This document shows positions 24,529 to 33,112 of a stretch of 64,000 nt of DNA, piece after piece. This DNA comes from Methanomassiliicoccales archaeon (GTDB lineage: Archaea > Thermoplasmatota > Thermoplasmata > Methanomassiliicoccales > UBA472): positions 1 to 64,000 of the forward strand of contig JAJRAK010000025.1 of the NCBI GenBank assembly GCA_028682895.1, in the 5' to 3' direction. The translations under genes were made by a program, and so were the position numbers. Numbering within the stretch: position 1 is the stretch's first letter; every line of letters starts with the position of its first letter. The notes below the pieces were generated by a model, which saw nothing but the letters and a program-made list of their open reading frames with translations, was not told the origin of the DNA and made no database searches.

Positions 24529-25026
24529 TCAGAACGTCCTCTTTGGATATCGACCTTGGATATGGCGGTCCTTGAGCTCTTCATAGCTTCGGGCGCTCTT
24601 TTCCGCCCTTTCCCTTATGGTCAGGTCGTTGTGCCTGGCGACCTTTCCCGGAACGCCCATGACCACCGAGCGGGGCGCTACCTCGGTCATGCTGGTGACC
24701 AAGGCATTGGCGCCGATGATGCATTCGTCACCGATCACGGCCCCATCAAGGATGGTGGAGTTGATACCGATTATGCACAGGTCACCGATACGGGCACCGT
24801 TGATCACCGCACCGTGACCGATGGTCACCCGCTTACCTATGATGGTCGGAAAATCATGACCTACGTGCAATACAGCGCCTTCCTGGACGTTGCTACCCGC
24901 ACCAATACGGATATAGTTCGCATCCCCCCGCAGCACCGCAGTGGGCCAGATGGATACGCCCTCTCCCAGTTCCACGTCGCCAATTATGACGGCGGCGGGG
25001 TCCACATAGACCTTGCGCTCGATCAC
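24529..25026 (-). CDS. Gamma-carbonic anhydrase-like hexapeptide-repeat protein
   Basis: 165 residues of left-handed beta helix, with the hexapeptide pattern running from about residue 10 to 130 and a C-terminal helix with repeated Arg and Lys. His54, His57 and His71 (in AVLHVGHD and IGHGAVIN) occupy the area of the zinc ligands of Cam/PaaY proteins. Members include gamma-carbonic anhydrases and PaaY thioesterase-like proteins; nearness to two PaaK genes makes a PaaY-like role possible. Enzyme activity cannot be inferred from sequence. The ATG at 25026 is the only clear start. Confidence 0.85.
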   Translation of the reverse strand: MIERKVYVDPAAVIIGDVELGEGVSIWPTAVLRGDANYIRIGAGSNVQEGAVLHVGHDFPTIIGKRVTIGHGAVINGARIGDLCIIGINSTILDGAVIGDECIIGANALVTSMTEVAPRSVVMGVPGKVARHNDLTIRERAEKSARSYEELKDRHIQGRYPKRTF

Positions 25027-25063
25027 GAATAAGGATGTGACTAAGAAGAATATAATGGTGGCC

Positions 25064-25339
25064 TTACTCGGCCACGGGCTTCGCTGCAGTGGGGCGGCGG
25101 GCCGTCACTCTCTTGGGGAAATACTTCAAGATTATGACATCGCCGATGCACTGGATCCAGCGGAATGGAACGTTCACGGCCTTCGAGTCCTCGACCAGCA
25201 ATGGGTTGGACTCGCTGACGAAGAGACCGTCCACCTTTCGGTTCTCCACATCGATGACCAAGTTGTTCACGTTGCCCAGGAACACTCCATTGGGCGTGTA
25301 CACCTGCATCCCTACGAGCTCAGAAGCCTCCTCTAACAT
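25064..25339 (-). CDS. PRC-barrel domain protein
   Basis: 91 residues. Residues 5-70 have the PRC-barrel pattern LVGMQVYTPNGVFLGNVNNLVID followed by KVDGLFVSE and VPFRWIQCIGDVIIL. A basic, Pro/Ala tail follows. Archaeal PRC-barrel proteins occur near RNA-processing and cell-division genes (the CdpB group) and may act as adaptors. It lies 37 bases upstream of the gamma-carbonic-anhydrase-like gene on the same strand and has a relative at 36586-36828. Confidence 0.8.
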   Translation of the reverse strand: MLEEASELVGMQVYTPNGVFLGNVNNLVIDVENRKVDGLFVSESNPLLVEDSKAVNVPFRWIQCIGDVIILKYFPKRVTARRPTAAKPVAE

Positions 25340-25566
25340 CGTACTCCCTGGACAGATATGTCCATCCTCTATTAAAAAGATTATCAGCGTTGAATACTAT
25401 GTGGTGGAAGACCGACCGATATGGAGGGGATCCCGATAGCTATCACGCCCCTGACCCATCAAAACCGATTCGAATAATAGGAAGGATTCTGCCAAGTGTT
25501 ATATACCGATGAACTGCAATACGGTTTTACATCGTCAATGCACAACCGTATCAAGGAGCCATCCAG

Positions 25567-25971
25567 ATGAACGATGATGAGTTGGCAGAGATCCGTAAGA
25601 GGAAATTGGAAGCGTTGATGAATCATACTAACGATACAGGAGTGAATAAAATGTCCGGAGTCACAGAGGTCAAAGACAGCAACTTCGATGAGTTCGTAAA
25701 GAGCGCGCCCCTGGTCATAGTGGACTGCTGGGCTCCCTGGTGCGGCCCCTGCCGCATGTTGGGTCCGATCATCGAACAGCTGGCAGAGGAGTTCAGCGGC
25801 AAGATCACCTTCGGAAAGATGAACACCGATGAGAACGAGACCACGCCCATGAAGTTCAATATCACGGCCATCCCCACCATGCTCGTGTTCAAGAACGGCG
25901 CACAGGTAGACCGTATCGTCGGCGCTGGCAACAAGGACTTCATGAAGCAGAAGTTCGCCAAGCATCTCTGA
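25567..25971 (+). CDS. trxA: Thioredoxin with N-terminal extension
   Basis: 134 residues. The thioredoxin fold starts near residue 30, with the active site WAPWCGPCRM (about residues 56-65) and cis-Pro in TAIPTMLVF. The first 28 residues are a charged helix (ELAEIRKRKLEALMN) absent from bacterial TrxA. An AAGGAG eight bases before the ATG at 25567 supports the full length. It reduces disulfides in target proteins and is probably served by the reductase 63 bases downstream. A TATA-like TTATATAC lies at about 25499-25506. Confidence 0.9.
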   Translation: MNDDELAEIRKRKLEALMNHTNDTGVNKMSGVTEVKDSNFDEFVKSAPLVIVDCWAPWCGPCRMLGPIIEQLAEEFSGKITFGKMNTDENETTPMKFNITAIPTMLVFKNGAQVDRIVGAGNKDFMKQKFAKHL

Positions 25972-26034
25972 GCCCGATGCAAACCCTTTCAGCAAACCGT
26001 TTATCCTTTCACTCTTATTTTGACGGGGATACCA

Positions 26035-26922
26035 ATGAATTTTGATGTCATCATCATCGGCGCCGGCCCAGCCGGACTTCAGGCGGCCATGCACGCGTCA
26101 CGAAAGAAGGTCAAGGTATGCGTGCTCGGCAAACCGTCCAACAGCGCCCTGGAACGTGCAGAGATCGAGAACTACTTCGGCGTGGGCATGATGAAGGGGA
26201 AGGACCTGATAGAGACGAGCCTCAAGGCGGCCAAGGAGTTCGGCGCCCAGGTGCTGGAGGAGGACCTCCTGACCATCGAGATGGCGGAGGGCGGTTTCAA
26301 GCTGAAGACGGAATCGCTCCGGGAACTGACCTCTAAAGCGCTGATACTCGCCCCGGGGATATCCCGCAAGAAGCTGAACGTGGAAGGGGAAAAGGAATTC
26401 CATGGGCTGGGCGTCAGCTACTGCGCCACCTGCGATTGCAACTTCTTCAAGAAGAAGACAGTGGCCGTTCTCGGGGATGCTAGCATGGCCGCTTCGGCCG
26501 CCCTTCTGCTGAGGGAGTATGCCTCCAAGGTCTACTGGGTGGCGAAGGAGTTCACCGCCTCCCCGCAACTGATGGAGAAGGTCAAGGCCACGGACATAGA
26601 GATGGTGAAGGCCTGGCCGACCAAGATATACGGTGAGCAGACCGTGAAAGGTATGCTGCTTGACAACGGAAGGGACCTGACCTTGAACGGCGTCTTCATA
26701 GAGCTCGGCGCCAAAGGCGTCGCCGACCTGGCGATGGAAGTGAACATCTTTCCGGACGAGAACGGCTACATCGCCGTGGACCGCAGCTGCGCCACCGGAA
26801 CACCGGGCGTCTTCGCCTGCGGTGACGTGACCGGTCAGCCCTGGCAACTGGCCAAGGCCGTCGGGGAAGGGTGCGTCGCCGGTCTGGCCGCGGCCAACTA
26901 CGTCAAGAAGGAAGGCGAGTGA
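26035..26922 (+). CDS. trxB: Thioredoxin reductase-like flavoprotein
   Basis: 295 residues. GAGPAGLQAA near the N-terminus binds FAD, the redox centre is CATCDC, and GVFACGDVTGQPWQLAKAVGEG closes the FAD site. The NADPH domain is unusual: the usual second GxGxxA/S loop is AVLGDASMAAS and the HRRxxxR signature is missing (YWVAKEFTAS). Thermoplasma and F420-dependent methanogen reductases are known to lack NADPH use, so another donor is likely here. GGGGAT precedes the ATG at 26035. It lies between trxA and a regulator. Confidence 0.85.
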   Translation: MNFDVIIIGAGPAGLQAAMHASRKKVKVCVLGKPSNSALERAEIENYFGVGMMKGKDLIETSLKAAKEFGAQVLEEDLLTIEMAEGGFKLKTESLRELTSKALILAPGISRKKLNVEGEKEFHGLGVSYCATCDCNFFKKKTVAVLGDASMAASAALLLREYASKVYWVAKEFTASPQLMEKVKATDIEMVKAWPTKIYGEQTVKGMLLDNGRDLTLNGVFIELGAKGVADLAMEVNIFPDENGYIAVDRSCATGTPGVFACGDVTGQPWQLAKAVGEGCVAGLAAANYVKKEGE

Positions 26923-26926
26923 CAGC

Positions 26927-27448
26927 ATGAGCATGGTCGAGGAGCTGATGTCCGGGATACTTCGCAGCGAGGAAGGGTTCCGTGAGGCGTTGCGCAAGAT
27001 ACTGGAAGAGGAGCTCAAGATGTCAGTTCCCGAGTTCTGCGAGAAGACCGATCTCTCCTCCAGCACCATCTACAAGATATTGCAGGAGCGGCGTGAGCCG
27101 AATCTGCGCACCGTACGCGCGGTCATAAAGGGCGTACGCAAGCTGGACATGAACCCTGGTGGAGAGTTCATCGCGGTCATCGCCTCGCGTCCCGTACTGA
27201 ACAGGATCGAGGAGCGAATGATGAAGGTGGGCGAGCGAAACGTCCTGGTGAAGGAATACCCGGCCAACACCATGGAGGACGCCATCATAGCCGCGGTCAA
27301 GGCGGAGAGGGACGGCGCTCTGGCGCTGGTCTGCGCGCCAATAGTCGCACCTACCGTTGAACAAATAGTTAGGATACCCGTGTCCGTCGTTGTGCCCAAG
27401 GACAGCATGGTCCGTGCCATCGAGATGGCGGCGCAGAAGGTGCTGTGA
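26927..27448 (+). CDS. XRE-type HTH regulator with C-terminal sensory domain
   Basis: 173 residues. The HTH (about residues 29-70) reads MSVPEFCEKTDLSSSTIYKILQERREPNL. The C-terminal domain (residues 80-173) has beta/alpha strands with VLVKEYPANTMEDAIIAAVKAE, matching the archaeal predicted regulator group COG1709. It begins four bases after the thioredoxin reductase stop and is probably co-transcribed, so it may respond to redox state. It ends one base before the convergent ABC transporter gene. Confidence 0.8.
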   Translation: MSMVEELMSGILRSEEGFREALRKILEEELKMSVPEFCEKTDLSSSTIYKILQERREPNLRTVRAVIKGVRKLDMNPGGEFIAVIASRPVLNRIEERMMKVGERNVLVKEYPANTMEDAIIAAVKAERDGALALVCAPIVAPTVEQIVRIPVSVVVPKDSMVRAIEMAAQKVL

Positions 27449-28210
27449 TCAACCGTCAACTCTAACATTATCTTCTAATTGGGTCAATATCTGCTTTCTC
27501 AGAGCTGCAAACTCCGGATTAGCTCGATCTCGCGGCCTCTCCCATTTAATATTATAGATCTGACCAACACTGCCAGGTCTGGTTGTCATCACTACTATAC
27601 GATCCGCCAAGAACACAGCTTCATCTACGGAATGGGTGATAAAGATGACCGTTTTCTTTGTCTCACTCCAGATGCGTAAAAGCTCTTTCTGCATTAAATT
27701 ACGTGTCTGAGCGTCCAAAGCTCCAAACGGTTCATCCATAAGCAAAATCGCCGGTTCGTTAGCCAGGGCCCGAGCGATTCCTACGCGCTGTTTCATGCCA
27801 CCCGATAATTGATTTGGAAGATAATCTTCGAAACCTCTCAAACCGACAAGATCGATATATCTATCAGATATGAGCCTCTTTTCTTTCGGTGGTGTTTTTT
27901 TAATCTCTAGGCCGAACTCAATATTTCTTCTTACAGATCTCCAAGGGAACAATGCGAACTCCTGGAATACCATCCCCCTATCTGAGCCGGGTTTTAATGT
28001 AGGTGCGCCATTGAGTAAAAGCGCTCCGTATGTCGGTGTTTCCAGGCCAGCTATTATCCTCAATAACGTTGTTTTTCCACAACCAGATGGACCAAGGATG
28101 CAAACGAACTCACCTTCTTCAACATCAAGATTAAAATCTTCGATGGCAATCATATTGCTGCCATCCTCTTTTGGAAAGGACTTATTCAGGTGCTGTATGC
28201 TCAATATCAT
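27449..28210 (-). CDS. ABC transporter ATPase, taurine/sulfonate/nitrate type
   Basis: 253 residues. Walker A is [17 protein letters not shown], the signature [14 protein letters not shown], Walker [12 protein letters not shown], and the H-loop is in FITHSVDEA. It groups with SsuB/TauB/NrtD ATPases that energise uptake of organosulfonates, nitrate, or pyrimidine or riboflavin precursors. The ATG overlaps the permease stop by one base. It is the last gene of a leftward three-gene operon (29093-30184, 28210-29031, 27449-28210). Codon use is AT-richer than in its neighbours, suggesting recent transfer. Confidence 0.92.
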   Translation of the reverse strand: MILSIQHLNKSFPKEDGSNMIAIEDFNLDVEEGEFVCILGPSGCGKTTLLRIIAGLETPTYGALLLNGAPTLKPGSDRGMVFQEFALFPWRSVRRNIEFGLEIKKTPPKEKRLISDRYIDLVGLRGFEDYLPNQLSGGMKQRVGIARALANEPAILLMDEPFGALDAQTRNLMQKELLRIWSETKKTVIFITHSVDEAVFLADRIVVMTTRPGSVGQIYNIKWERPRDRANPEFAALRKQILTQLEDNVRVDG

Positions 28211-29031
28211 TAAAATCCCATCCTCTGGTTCAACTTCTTCTCTATTTGGCCCATTACTCCGGTTGTTAGTATTCCTAGGATCGCTATTACAGCAATGCCA
28301 GCGAACATCCCCGGATAATTACCGATCTGTCCTTGGATGCTGATATAATAACCTACACCTCCGCCGCGTGCACCTATCATCTCAGCAGCGACGATGCACA
28401 TCCATCCAATACCCAGGCCTATTCGTATGCCTGTCATTATGAATGGGACAGTTGACGGCAGGATCACTTTCCCAAAAATGTCAAACCGGCCAGCTCCCTG
28501 GGTCCTTGCTGCATCCAATAATACTGGATCGACGCTCTTGACACCAAAATAGACATTCGAAAGTAAAGGAAAGAAAACTCCTATGAATATGACGACGATC
28601 GGACCCCAGAATATTCCTAGTGCTAAAAGAAAGATGGGAACCCATGCGATCGGAGGTATCGGTCTGAAAACCTCGACAACGGGCTTTATTAGCATGTCTA
28701 GGAGCTTTGAAAATCCCATCAACAATCCCGCTGGTACAGCAATAATAAACGCTAGTAAGAAGCCATATGCAAATCTCTGTAACGACGAAGAGATGTTTTG
28801 CCACATATCGATACCCATCACTGGGTCGCGGTGAGTGAAGGAATTGATGAAAGCATCCCAAACCAGAAGCGGCGTTGGTAAGTATTCGGATATATAGATA
28901 TATTCAGCAATCAGCCACCATACGCCGATAAATCCCGCAAGCGATATTATTATAAATATAATCATTTTTATATTATCTAGACCAGTCGCCTTTCTTATCC
29001 ATCCATATATCAATTTATTGTCCCTGGTCAT
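28210..29031 (-). CDS. ABC transporter permease, taurine/sulfonate/nitrate type
   Basis: 273 residues, six hydrophobic segments. The EAA-like loop is in [20 protein letters not shown], followed by [33 protein letters not shown] in the cytoplasmic coupling region. It is a member of the SsuC/TauC permease family and forms the pore for substrate delivered by the binding protein. AAGGGATCA precedes the ATG at 29031. Couples to the ATPase gene through a one-base overlap. Confidence 0.92.
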   Translation of the reverse strand: MTRDNKLIYGWIRKATGLDNIKMIIFIIISLAGFIGVWWLIAEYIYISEYLPTPLLVWDAFINSFTHRDPVMGIDMWQNISSSLQRFAYGFLLAFIIAVPAGLLMGFSKLLDMLIKPVVEVFRPIPPIAWVPIFLLALGIFWGPIVVIFIGVFFPLLSNVYFGVKSVDPVLLDAARTQGAGRFDIFGKVILPSTVPFIMTGIRIGLGIGWMCIVAAEMIGARGGGVGYYISIQGQIGNYPGMFAGIAVIAILGILTTGVMGQIEKKLNQRMGF

Positions 29032-29092
29032 TTGATCCCTTCATGATAAGTTTTGATGAATAAAAAAGGTTTGTTGGAAGAGGTTTTAGAGG

Positions 29093-30184
29093 TTACGCTG
29101 CTACGACATTGTATCCCTGTTGGTCTGCATAATACAATAGAAGTAGGTACTGAATCGAGCTTGGTCCTGGTACACCAACGGTCTTTCCAGCGAGATCTTC
29201 GAAGCTGGAAATCCCATCACCGACCACGATAGCAGACCCCTCTGTATTCACCAAGGCAACGATGGTCACATCAACGTTTGCGTTGATCGCCTTAAGGAGG
29301 GTTGGCGGGGCACCAAGATATCCAATGTCAATATAGTTACCCGCAAAAGCATCCATGACATCTCCTCCGCTAGGATAACCAGCTAGGTTAGGGCTTGTGA
29401 CAGTTATACCGAACTGTTCGAATATGGTGGTACCATTCCCTACGGTAGCGTTCGAAGCGACGACCCTGGCGAATTGGTGCAGATCTCCTGCAAGATATCC
29501 TACCCTGATGTTATAGGTCTCGGTCGGGTTGGATTCCAATAGCTCAATGGCCATTTCGTAATATGTCTGATTTACCAGCTGGTCGACAAAATCCGTGGCG
29601 TTGTCATATCCGCGGGCGGATAAACTGGTTGTAAACAGGTCAAGTTCCTGGTAGCTTTCAGTGTAGTTAACGAACCACGAGAGGGTTGCTTCATCGATTA
29701 AGGTGTCATATTTAATATGTGCCAATGATGCGTTCACTACCTCCTCACTTCTTCCACTGAACTGCGCTCCGATCTCTAGTAATAATGAATAATTCTCACT
29801 CTCGGGATTTTCAATGGTGTCCGTCAGCCATTCAGTCGCTACAATGAGGGCAGCGATATAGGTGGCGACAGCCTCTGGGTTATCTTCAGCATAATCCGTG
29901 TCAACAGCAAGCACACAGCATGGATGCCCCGACCAAATATCACCAGACCATATTAGTGCACTGCCAGATCCTGCCAGTATTGAGTCGGATACATATGGTT
30001 CCCAACTCACTCCTGCTGAGATAGTGCCATTTGCAATGGCCGCCTTCTGATTAACTGGTGCTACAGTTGACCAGTATATGGTCTTCGAGTCATCGTCCCC
30101 GCCCGGCATCACCGTTATGGCGACAGCCCCCACAACGACGATTGCGACAACAATTACTGCGATTATCGCTAATTTTTTCTCCAA
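29093..30184 (-). CDS. ABC transporter substrate-binding protein with permuted lobe order
   Basis: 363 residues. A membrane anchor spans residues 5-26 (signal-anchor, no clear cleavage site), then a short Gly/Asp linker. Residues 35-215 match the second half of SsuA/NMT1-type binding proteins (AGVSWEPY, HPCCVLAVD, then C-terminal helices). Residues 224-363 match their first half (NIRVGYLAGDLHQFA, DVMDAFAGNYIDIGYLGAPP, GSAIVV, DLAGKTVGVPGPSSIQYLLL) and end at the helix that normally precedes the WEPY half. It heads the transporter operon. The ligand is unknown; homologues bind sulfonates or nitrate-like anions. Confidence 0.85.
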   Translation of the reverse strand: MEKKLAIIAVIVVAIVVVGAVAITVMPGGDDDSKTIYWSTVAPVNQKAAIANGTISAGVSWEPYVSDSILAGSGSALIWSGDIWSGHPCCVLAVDTDYAEDNPEAVATYIAALIVATEWLTDTIENPESENYSLLLEIGAQFSGRSEEVVNASLAHIKYDTLIDEATLSWFVNYTESYQELDLFTTSLSARGYDNATDFVDQLVNQTYYEMAIELLESNPTETYNIRVGYLAGDLHQFARVVASNATVGNGTTIFEQFGITVTSPNLAGYPSGGDVMDAFAGNYIDIGYLGAPPTLLKAINANVDVTIVALVNTEGSAIVVGDGISSFEDLAGKTVGVPGPSSIQYLLLLYYADQQGYNVVAA

Positions 30185-30398
30185 GAGAAATTCACCTTTA
30201 TGATTAAAATCAGAGCATAATATTTAGCGTTTGTGCCCAATGAGGAAAAATTAATCCTCTTTGTCCATTTTTTTGGCCATATTACCTATCTGTACCCCGT
30301 TAACACGCATCATGCTACCCTGCGTTACTACAATTATTAAAGCCCATTCGTTAAAAAATCCTTAATAGTCCGTACATCTTAACGGTAACCTCGATATT

Positions 30399-30848
30399 AT
30401 GTTCGAACTGAATGTTGTTAGCAACACACCGCTTACGCCGGTGGAGGACCTCAGGGACGCCTCATTGCAGTTCCTCAAGCAAATAGGATACATATCCAAG
30501 GGCTACGACCCGAAGACCGACGTGGACGATATTCAGGAGAGCATACCATACCGTCTGTTCACCGAATGCTTCCTGGGCAACCTGAACCGGGTATGGGCCG
30601 TGGAGGAGCTTTCCGCCTACCTCAGCACCACCAAGCCGACGGTGTACAGGCACCTGAACAAGTTGAAGGCCATTGACGTCCTGGAGGACGTCTCCATCGA
30701 GATAGACGGTCAGAAGAAGAAAGGGTACCGCGTAAGGTACGGGGACATGGGCAAGGCATGGAGCTTCACCGAGGCCAACGTCGAGCTGGCCATGCAGTCC
30801 TATAGAAAGACGGTCGAGCACCTGCAGCGCCTGGCCAAGGAGGGCTGA
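30399..30848 (+). CDS. HTH regulator
   Basis: 149 residues. The HTH core is VWAVEELSAYLSTTKPTVYRHLNKLKAIDVLED, with a basic wing at KKKGYRV and a C-terminal helix. It resembles ArsR/MarR-type archaeal winged helices. A TTAATAG box near 30360-30367 lies about 30 bases before the ATG, consistent with a leaderless start. It is divergent from the permuted binding-protein operon, so it may regulate it. Couples with a small gene two bases downstream. Confidence 0.8.
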   Translation: MFELNVVSNTPLTPVEDLRDASLQFLKQIGYISKGYDPKTDVDDIQESIPYRLFTECFLGNLNRVWAVEELSAYLSTTKPTVYRHLNKLKAIDVLEDVSIEIDGQKKKGYRVRYGDMGKAWSFTEANVELAMQSYRKTVEHLQRLAKEG

Positions 30849-30850
30849 AC

Positions 30851-31111
30851 ATGGACGAAAAGTTGCCTACCAAGCTGACCAAGGGGTCACACTACCGTCT
30901 GGCCATTTTGCTCGGTGACGGCAAGCTGCAGACCATGGATGGGGAGTTCGTAGGATACCTGCAATATGGTAGCGATGTCGCGATCACTCTGCGCATGAAG
31001 GATGACGTACTGAGGGTCGTACCATCCCGCTCCGTGCTCTATCTGGACATCCTGTCCACCATGGATGAGAAGGACGAACGCCCCAAGGAGAACGGCGTCT
31101 ACTTCGGGTGA
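30851..31111 (+). CDS. Small conserved-looking protein of unknown function
   Basis: 86 residues, mostly beta strands in the first 60 (RLAILLGDGKLQTMDGEFVGYLQY, then VAITLRMKDDVLRVVPS), followed by an acidic tail. The pattern resembles a small barrel of Sm or SH3 type, but I cannot assign it. It begins two bases after the HTH gene stop, so the two are one operon. A promoter for elp3 follows at once. Confidence 0.65.
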   Translation: MDEKLPTKLTKGSHYRLAILLGDGKLQTMDGEFVGYLQYGSDVAITLRMKDDVLRVVPSRSVLYLDILSTMDEKDERPKENGVYFG

Positions 31112-31146
31112 GCAGGGTTTAATAACCGCTCGGTCTAGAGGTGTCC

Positions 31147-32694
31147 ATGGACCGCCGCCAGGAATACCACCAGCACCTGATCCGTCTCCTTCTTTATGGG
31201 GAGATCGGGGACAAGGACGAGCTGCAGCGGCGGAAGGTCAAGATGAGCGGCGAGTACGGACTGCCAGAGGTCCCGCGCAACTCAGAGACGCTGGCGCTTG
31301 TGCGCCCGGAGGACCTGCCGAAGGTGCGCGAGATACTGCGACGCAAACCGGTGAGGACGCTGAGCGGTGTGGCGGTCGTGGCGGTCATGACCTCCCCGGC
31401 GCCATGTCCTCACGGAAAATGCACCTACTGCCCCGGGGGCGTGGAGAACAATTCCCCGCAGTCGTACACTGGGAAGGAACCGGCGGCGCGCCGGGCGGCC
31501 GACAATGAGTTCGACCCGTTCCGACAGGCCAGGTCCCGCATGGAACAGCTGTCGGCCATCGGGCATCATACCGACAAGATCGACCTCATCATCATGGGCG
31601 GGACGTTCACCTCCCGACCGTTGGAGTACCAGGAGTGGTTCGTGAAGCGGTGCTTCGACGCCTTCAACGGACGCGACTCCGACGTATTGGAGGAAGCACA
31701 GCTTCTGAACGAGGCCGCGGAGCATCGGGTCATCGGCATGACGGTGGAGACCAGGCCCGATTCCCTGACGCCCGACGTGGCCAAGGGCTGCATGCGGCTG
31801 GGCACCACCCGGGTGGAGATGGGAGTGCAGATACTAGACGATGATATTCTAACCGCGGTCAACCGCGGTCACGGGGTGAAGGAGGTGGCCGAGGCGACGC
31901 GAACGGCCAGGGACCTCGGGCTGAAGGTCTGCTATCATATCATGCCCGGACTTCCCGGCTCCGGCCCGGTGAAGGACCTAGCGTCCTTCGCCCAGATGTT
32001 CAGCGATCCGCGCTTCCGGCCGGACATGATCAAGATATATCCCACCCTGGTGGTCAAGGGTACGAAGCTCTACGATTCCTGGCTGAGGGGCGAGTACCGT
32101 CCCTACGACACCGACCAAGCGGTGCACGTCATATCGGAGATGAAGAAGCTGGTGCCCGAGTACGTACGTATACAGCGGATACAGCGCGATATCCCGGTGC
32201 CGCTGATAGAGGCCGGTGTGGACAAAGGCCACCTGCGGGAACTGGCCAAGGAGCGATTACGGACGCAAGGGACAGGATGTAAGTGCATCCGTTGCCGCGA
32301 GGTCGGTTTGCTCGGATTGAACGACTTCTCAATGGACGACCTTGTTCCTAAGGTTATATCGTACGAGGCCGCCGGCGGCCGGGAGGAGTTCATCTCACTG
32401 GTACTGGATAAGAACGCCCTGGCCGGTTACGCCCGATTGAGGCTTCCGCCGTCGGGGGACGCTCTGGTTCGTGAGCTGAAGGTCTTCGGCCGCATGGCCC
32501 GGCTGAGCGAGAAGGAGGGTGAGTGGCAGCACCGTGGCATCGGAAGAAGGCTCCTGGCCATGGCCGAGTCCTCGGCGATCGATGATGGCCGTCGCGGAAT
32601 AAAGGTCACCAGCGGCGTCGGTGTCCGCGGATATTATTCATCCCTAGGTTACGAAAAAGAGCTGCCATACATGAGAAAGGTACTCAAAGGATGA
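31147..32694 (+). CDS. elp3: tRNA uridine-34 carboxymethyltransferase/acetyltransferase Elp3
   Basis: 515 residues. The radical SAM cysteines lie in CPHGKCTYCPGG (about residues 88-99). A SAM-binding region and the substrate loop around HIMPGLPGSGP follow, and a GNAT acetyltransferase domain ends the protein, with the acetyl-CoA motif HRGIGRRLLAMAE. Elp3 makes the cm5U-type modification of wobble uridines from acetyl-CoA. A TTTAATAAC box at 31117-31125 lies 26 bases before the ATG at 31147, suggesting leaderless translation; GTG 31141 is the alternative. Full length. Confidence 0.93.
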   Translation: MDRRQEYHQHLIRLLLYGEIGDKDELQRRKVKMSGEYGLPEVPRNSETLALVRPEDLPKVREILRRKPVRTLSGVAVVAVMTSPAPCPHGKCTYCPGGVENNSPQSYTGKEPAARRAADNEFDPFRQARSRMEQLSAIGHHTDKIDLIIMGGTFTSRPLEYQEWFVKRCFDAFNGRDSDVLEEAQLLNEAAEHRVIGMTVETRPDSLTPDVAKGCMRLGTTRVEMGVQILDDDILTAVNRGHGVKEVAEATRTARDLGLKVCYHIMPGLPGSGPVKDLASFAQMFSDPRFRPDMIKIYPTLVVKGTKLYDSWLRGEYRPYDTDQAVHVISEMKKLVPEYVRIQRIQRDIPVPLIEAGVDKGHLRELAKERLRTQGTGCKCIRCREVGLLGLNDFSMDDLVPKVISYEAAGGREEFISLVLDKNALAGYARLRLPPSGDALVRELKVFGRMARLSEKEGEWQHRGIGRRLLAMAESSAIDDGRRGIKVTSGVGVRGYYSSLGYEKELPYMRKVLKG

Positions 32695-32821
32695 AAAGGC
32701 AGGCGACCACCAACAGCACCGCGCCCGCCCCGACCAGTTCCATCAAGCTCACATCATCCTTCTCCGGCCCGATCTCCTCCTCTCTGAACGTCGCCGTGCA
32801 TCTCACCTCGATCACACGCAT
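32684..32821 (-). CDS. Small tail-anchored membrane protein (45 residues)
   Basis: 45 residues. A short polar N-terminus (VIEVRCTATFREEEIGPEKD) is followed by one hydrophobic helix (ELVGAGAVLLVVACLFIL) at the C-terminus. AGAAGGT lies just before the ATG at 32821. It overlaps the zinc-ribbon gene at 32812-32982 by ten bases, which implies translational coupling. The longer frame to 32875 lacks support. A single C-terminal helix recalls small Sec-type or membrane-anchor proteins; no family recognised. Confidence 0.6.
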   Translation of the reverse strand: MRVIEVRCTATFREEEIGPEKDDVSLMELVGAGAVLLVVACLFIL

Positions 32822-32982
32822 ACCTTCTTGACATACCGGCACCGCGGGCACCTCAGCGTCAATACCTCGGCGCACGAGTCCTCATCGGTGATGAGGCTCA
32901 CGAACTCCAGCTCCATCCCGCAGTTGATGCATATACGCTCCATATCAAGCGGTGGACCATAGGGAACGGCTTGCTCTACCAT
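32812..32982 (-). CDS. Zinc-ribbon protein (56 residues)
   Basis: 56 residues. ICINCGMELEFV and LRCPRCRYVKKV supply two CxxC knuckles about 23 residues apart, typical of a rubredoxin-type zinc ribbon. GGAGAGCGAG precedes the ATG at 32982. It is followed by an overlapping small membrane-protein gene on the same strand. Many archaeal zinc ribbons of this kind act in transcription, translation or redox; nothing here tells which. Confidence 0.7.
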   Translation of the reverse strand: MVEQAVPYGPPLDMERICINCGMELEFVSLITDEDSCAEVLTLRCPRCRYVKKVCV

Positions 32983-33112
32983 CTCGCTCTCCGTCGCTAC
33001 CTATGCAGGAACACATACATCCCCTCTGTGAACGTATCATGCAGACGCTTCGTCCAGAGGTCCGAGGCCAAATGATTAATCTTTAAGCGACAATTACCTC
33101 ACTGGGGATGTT

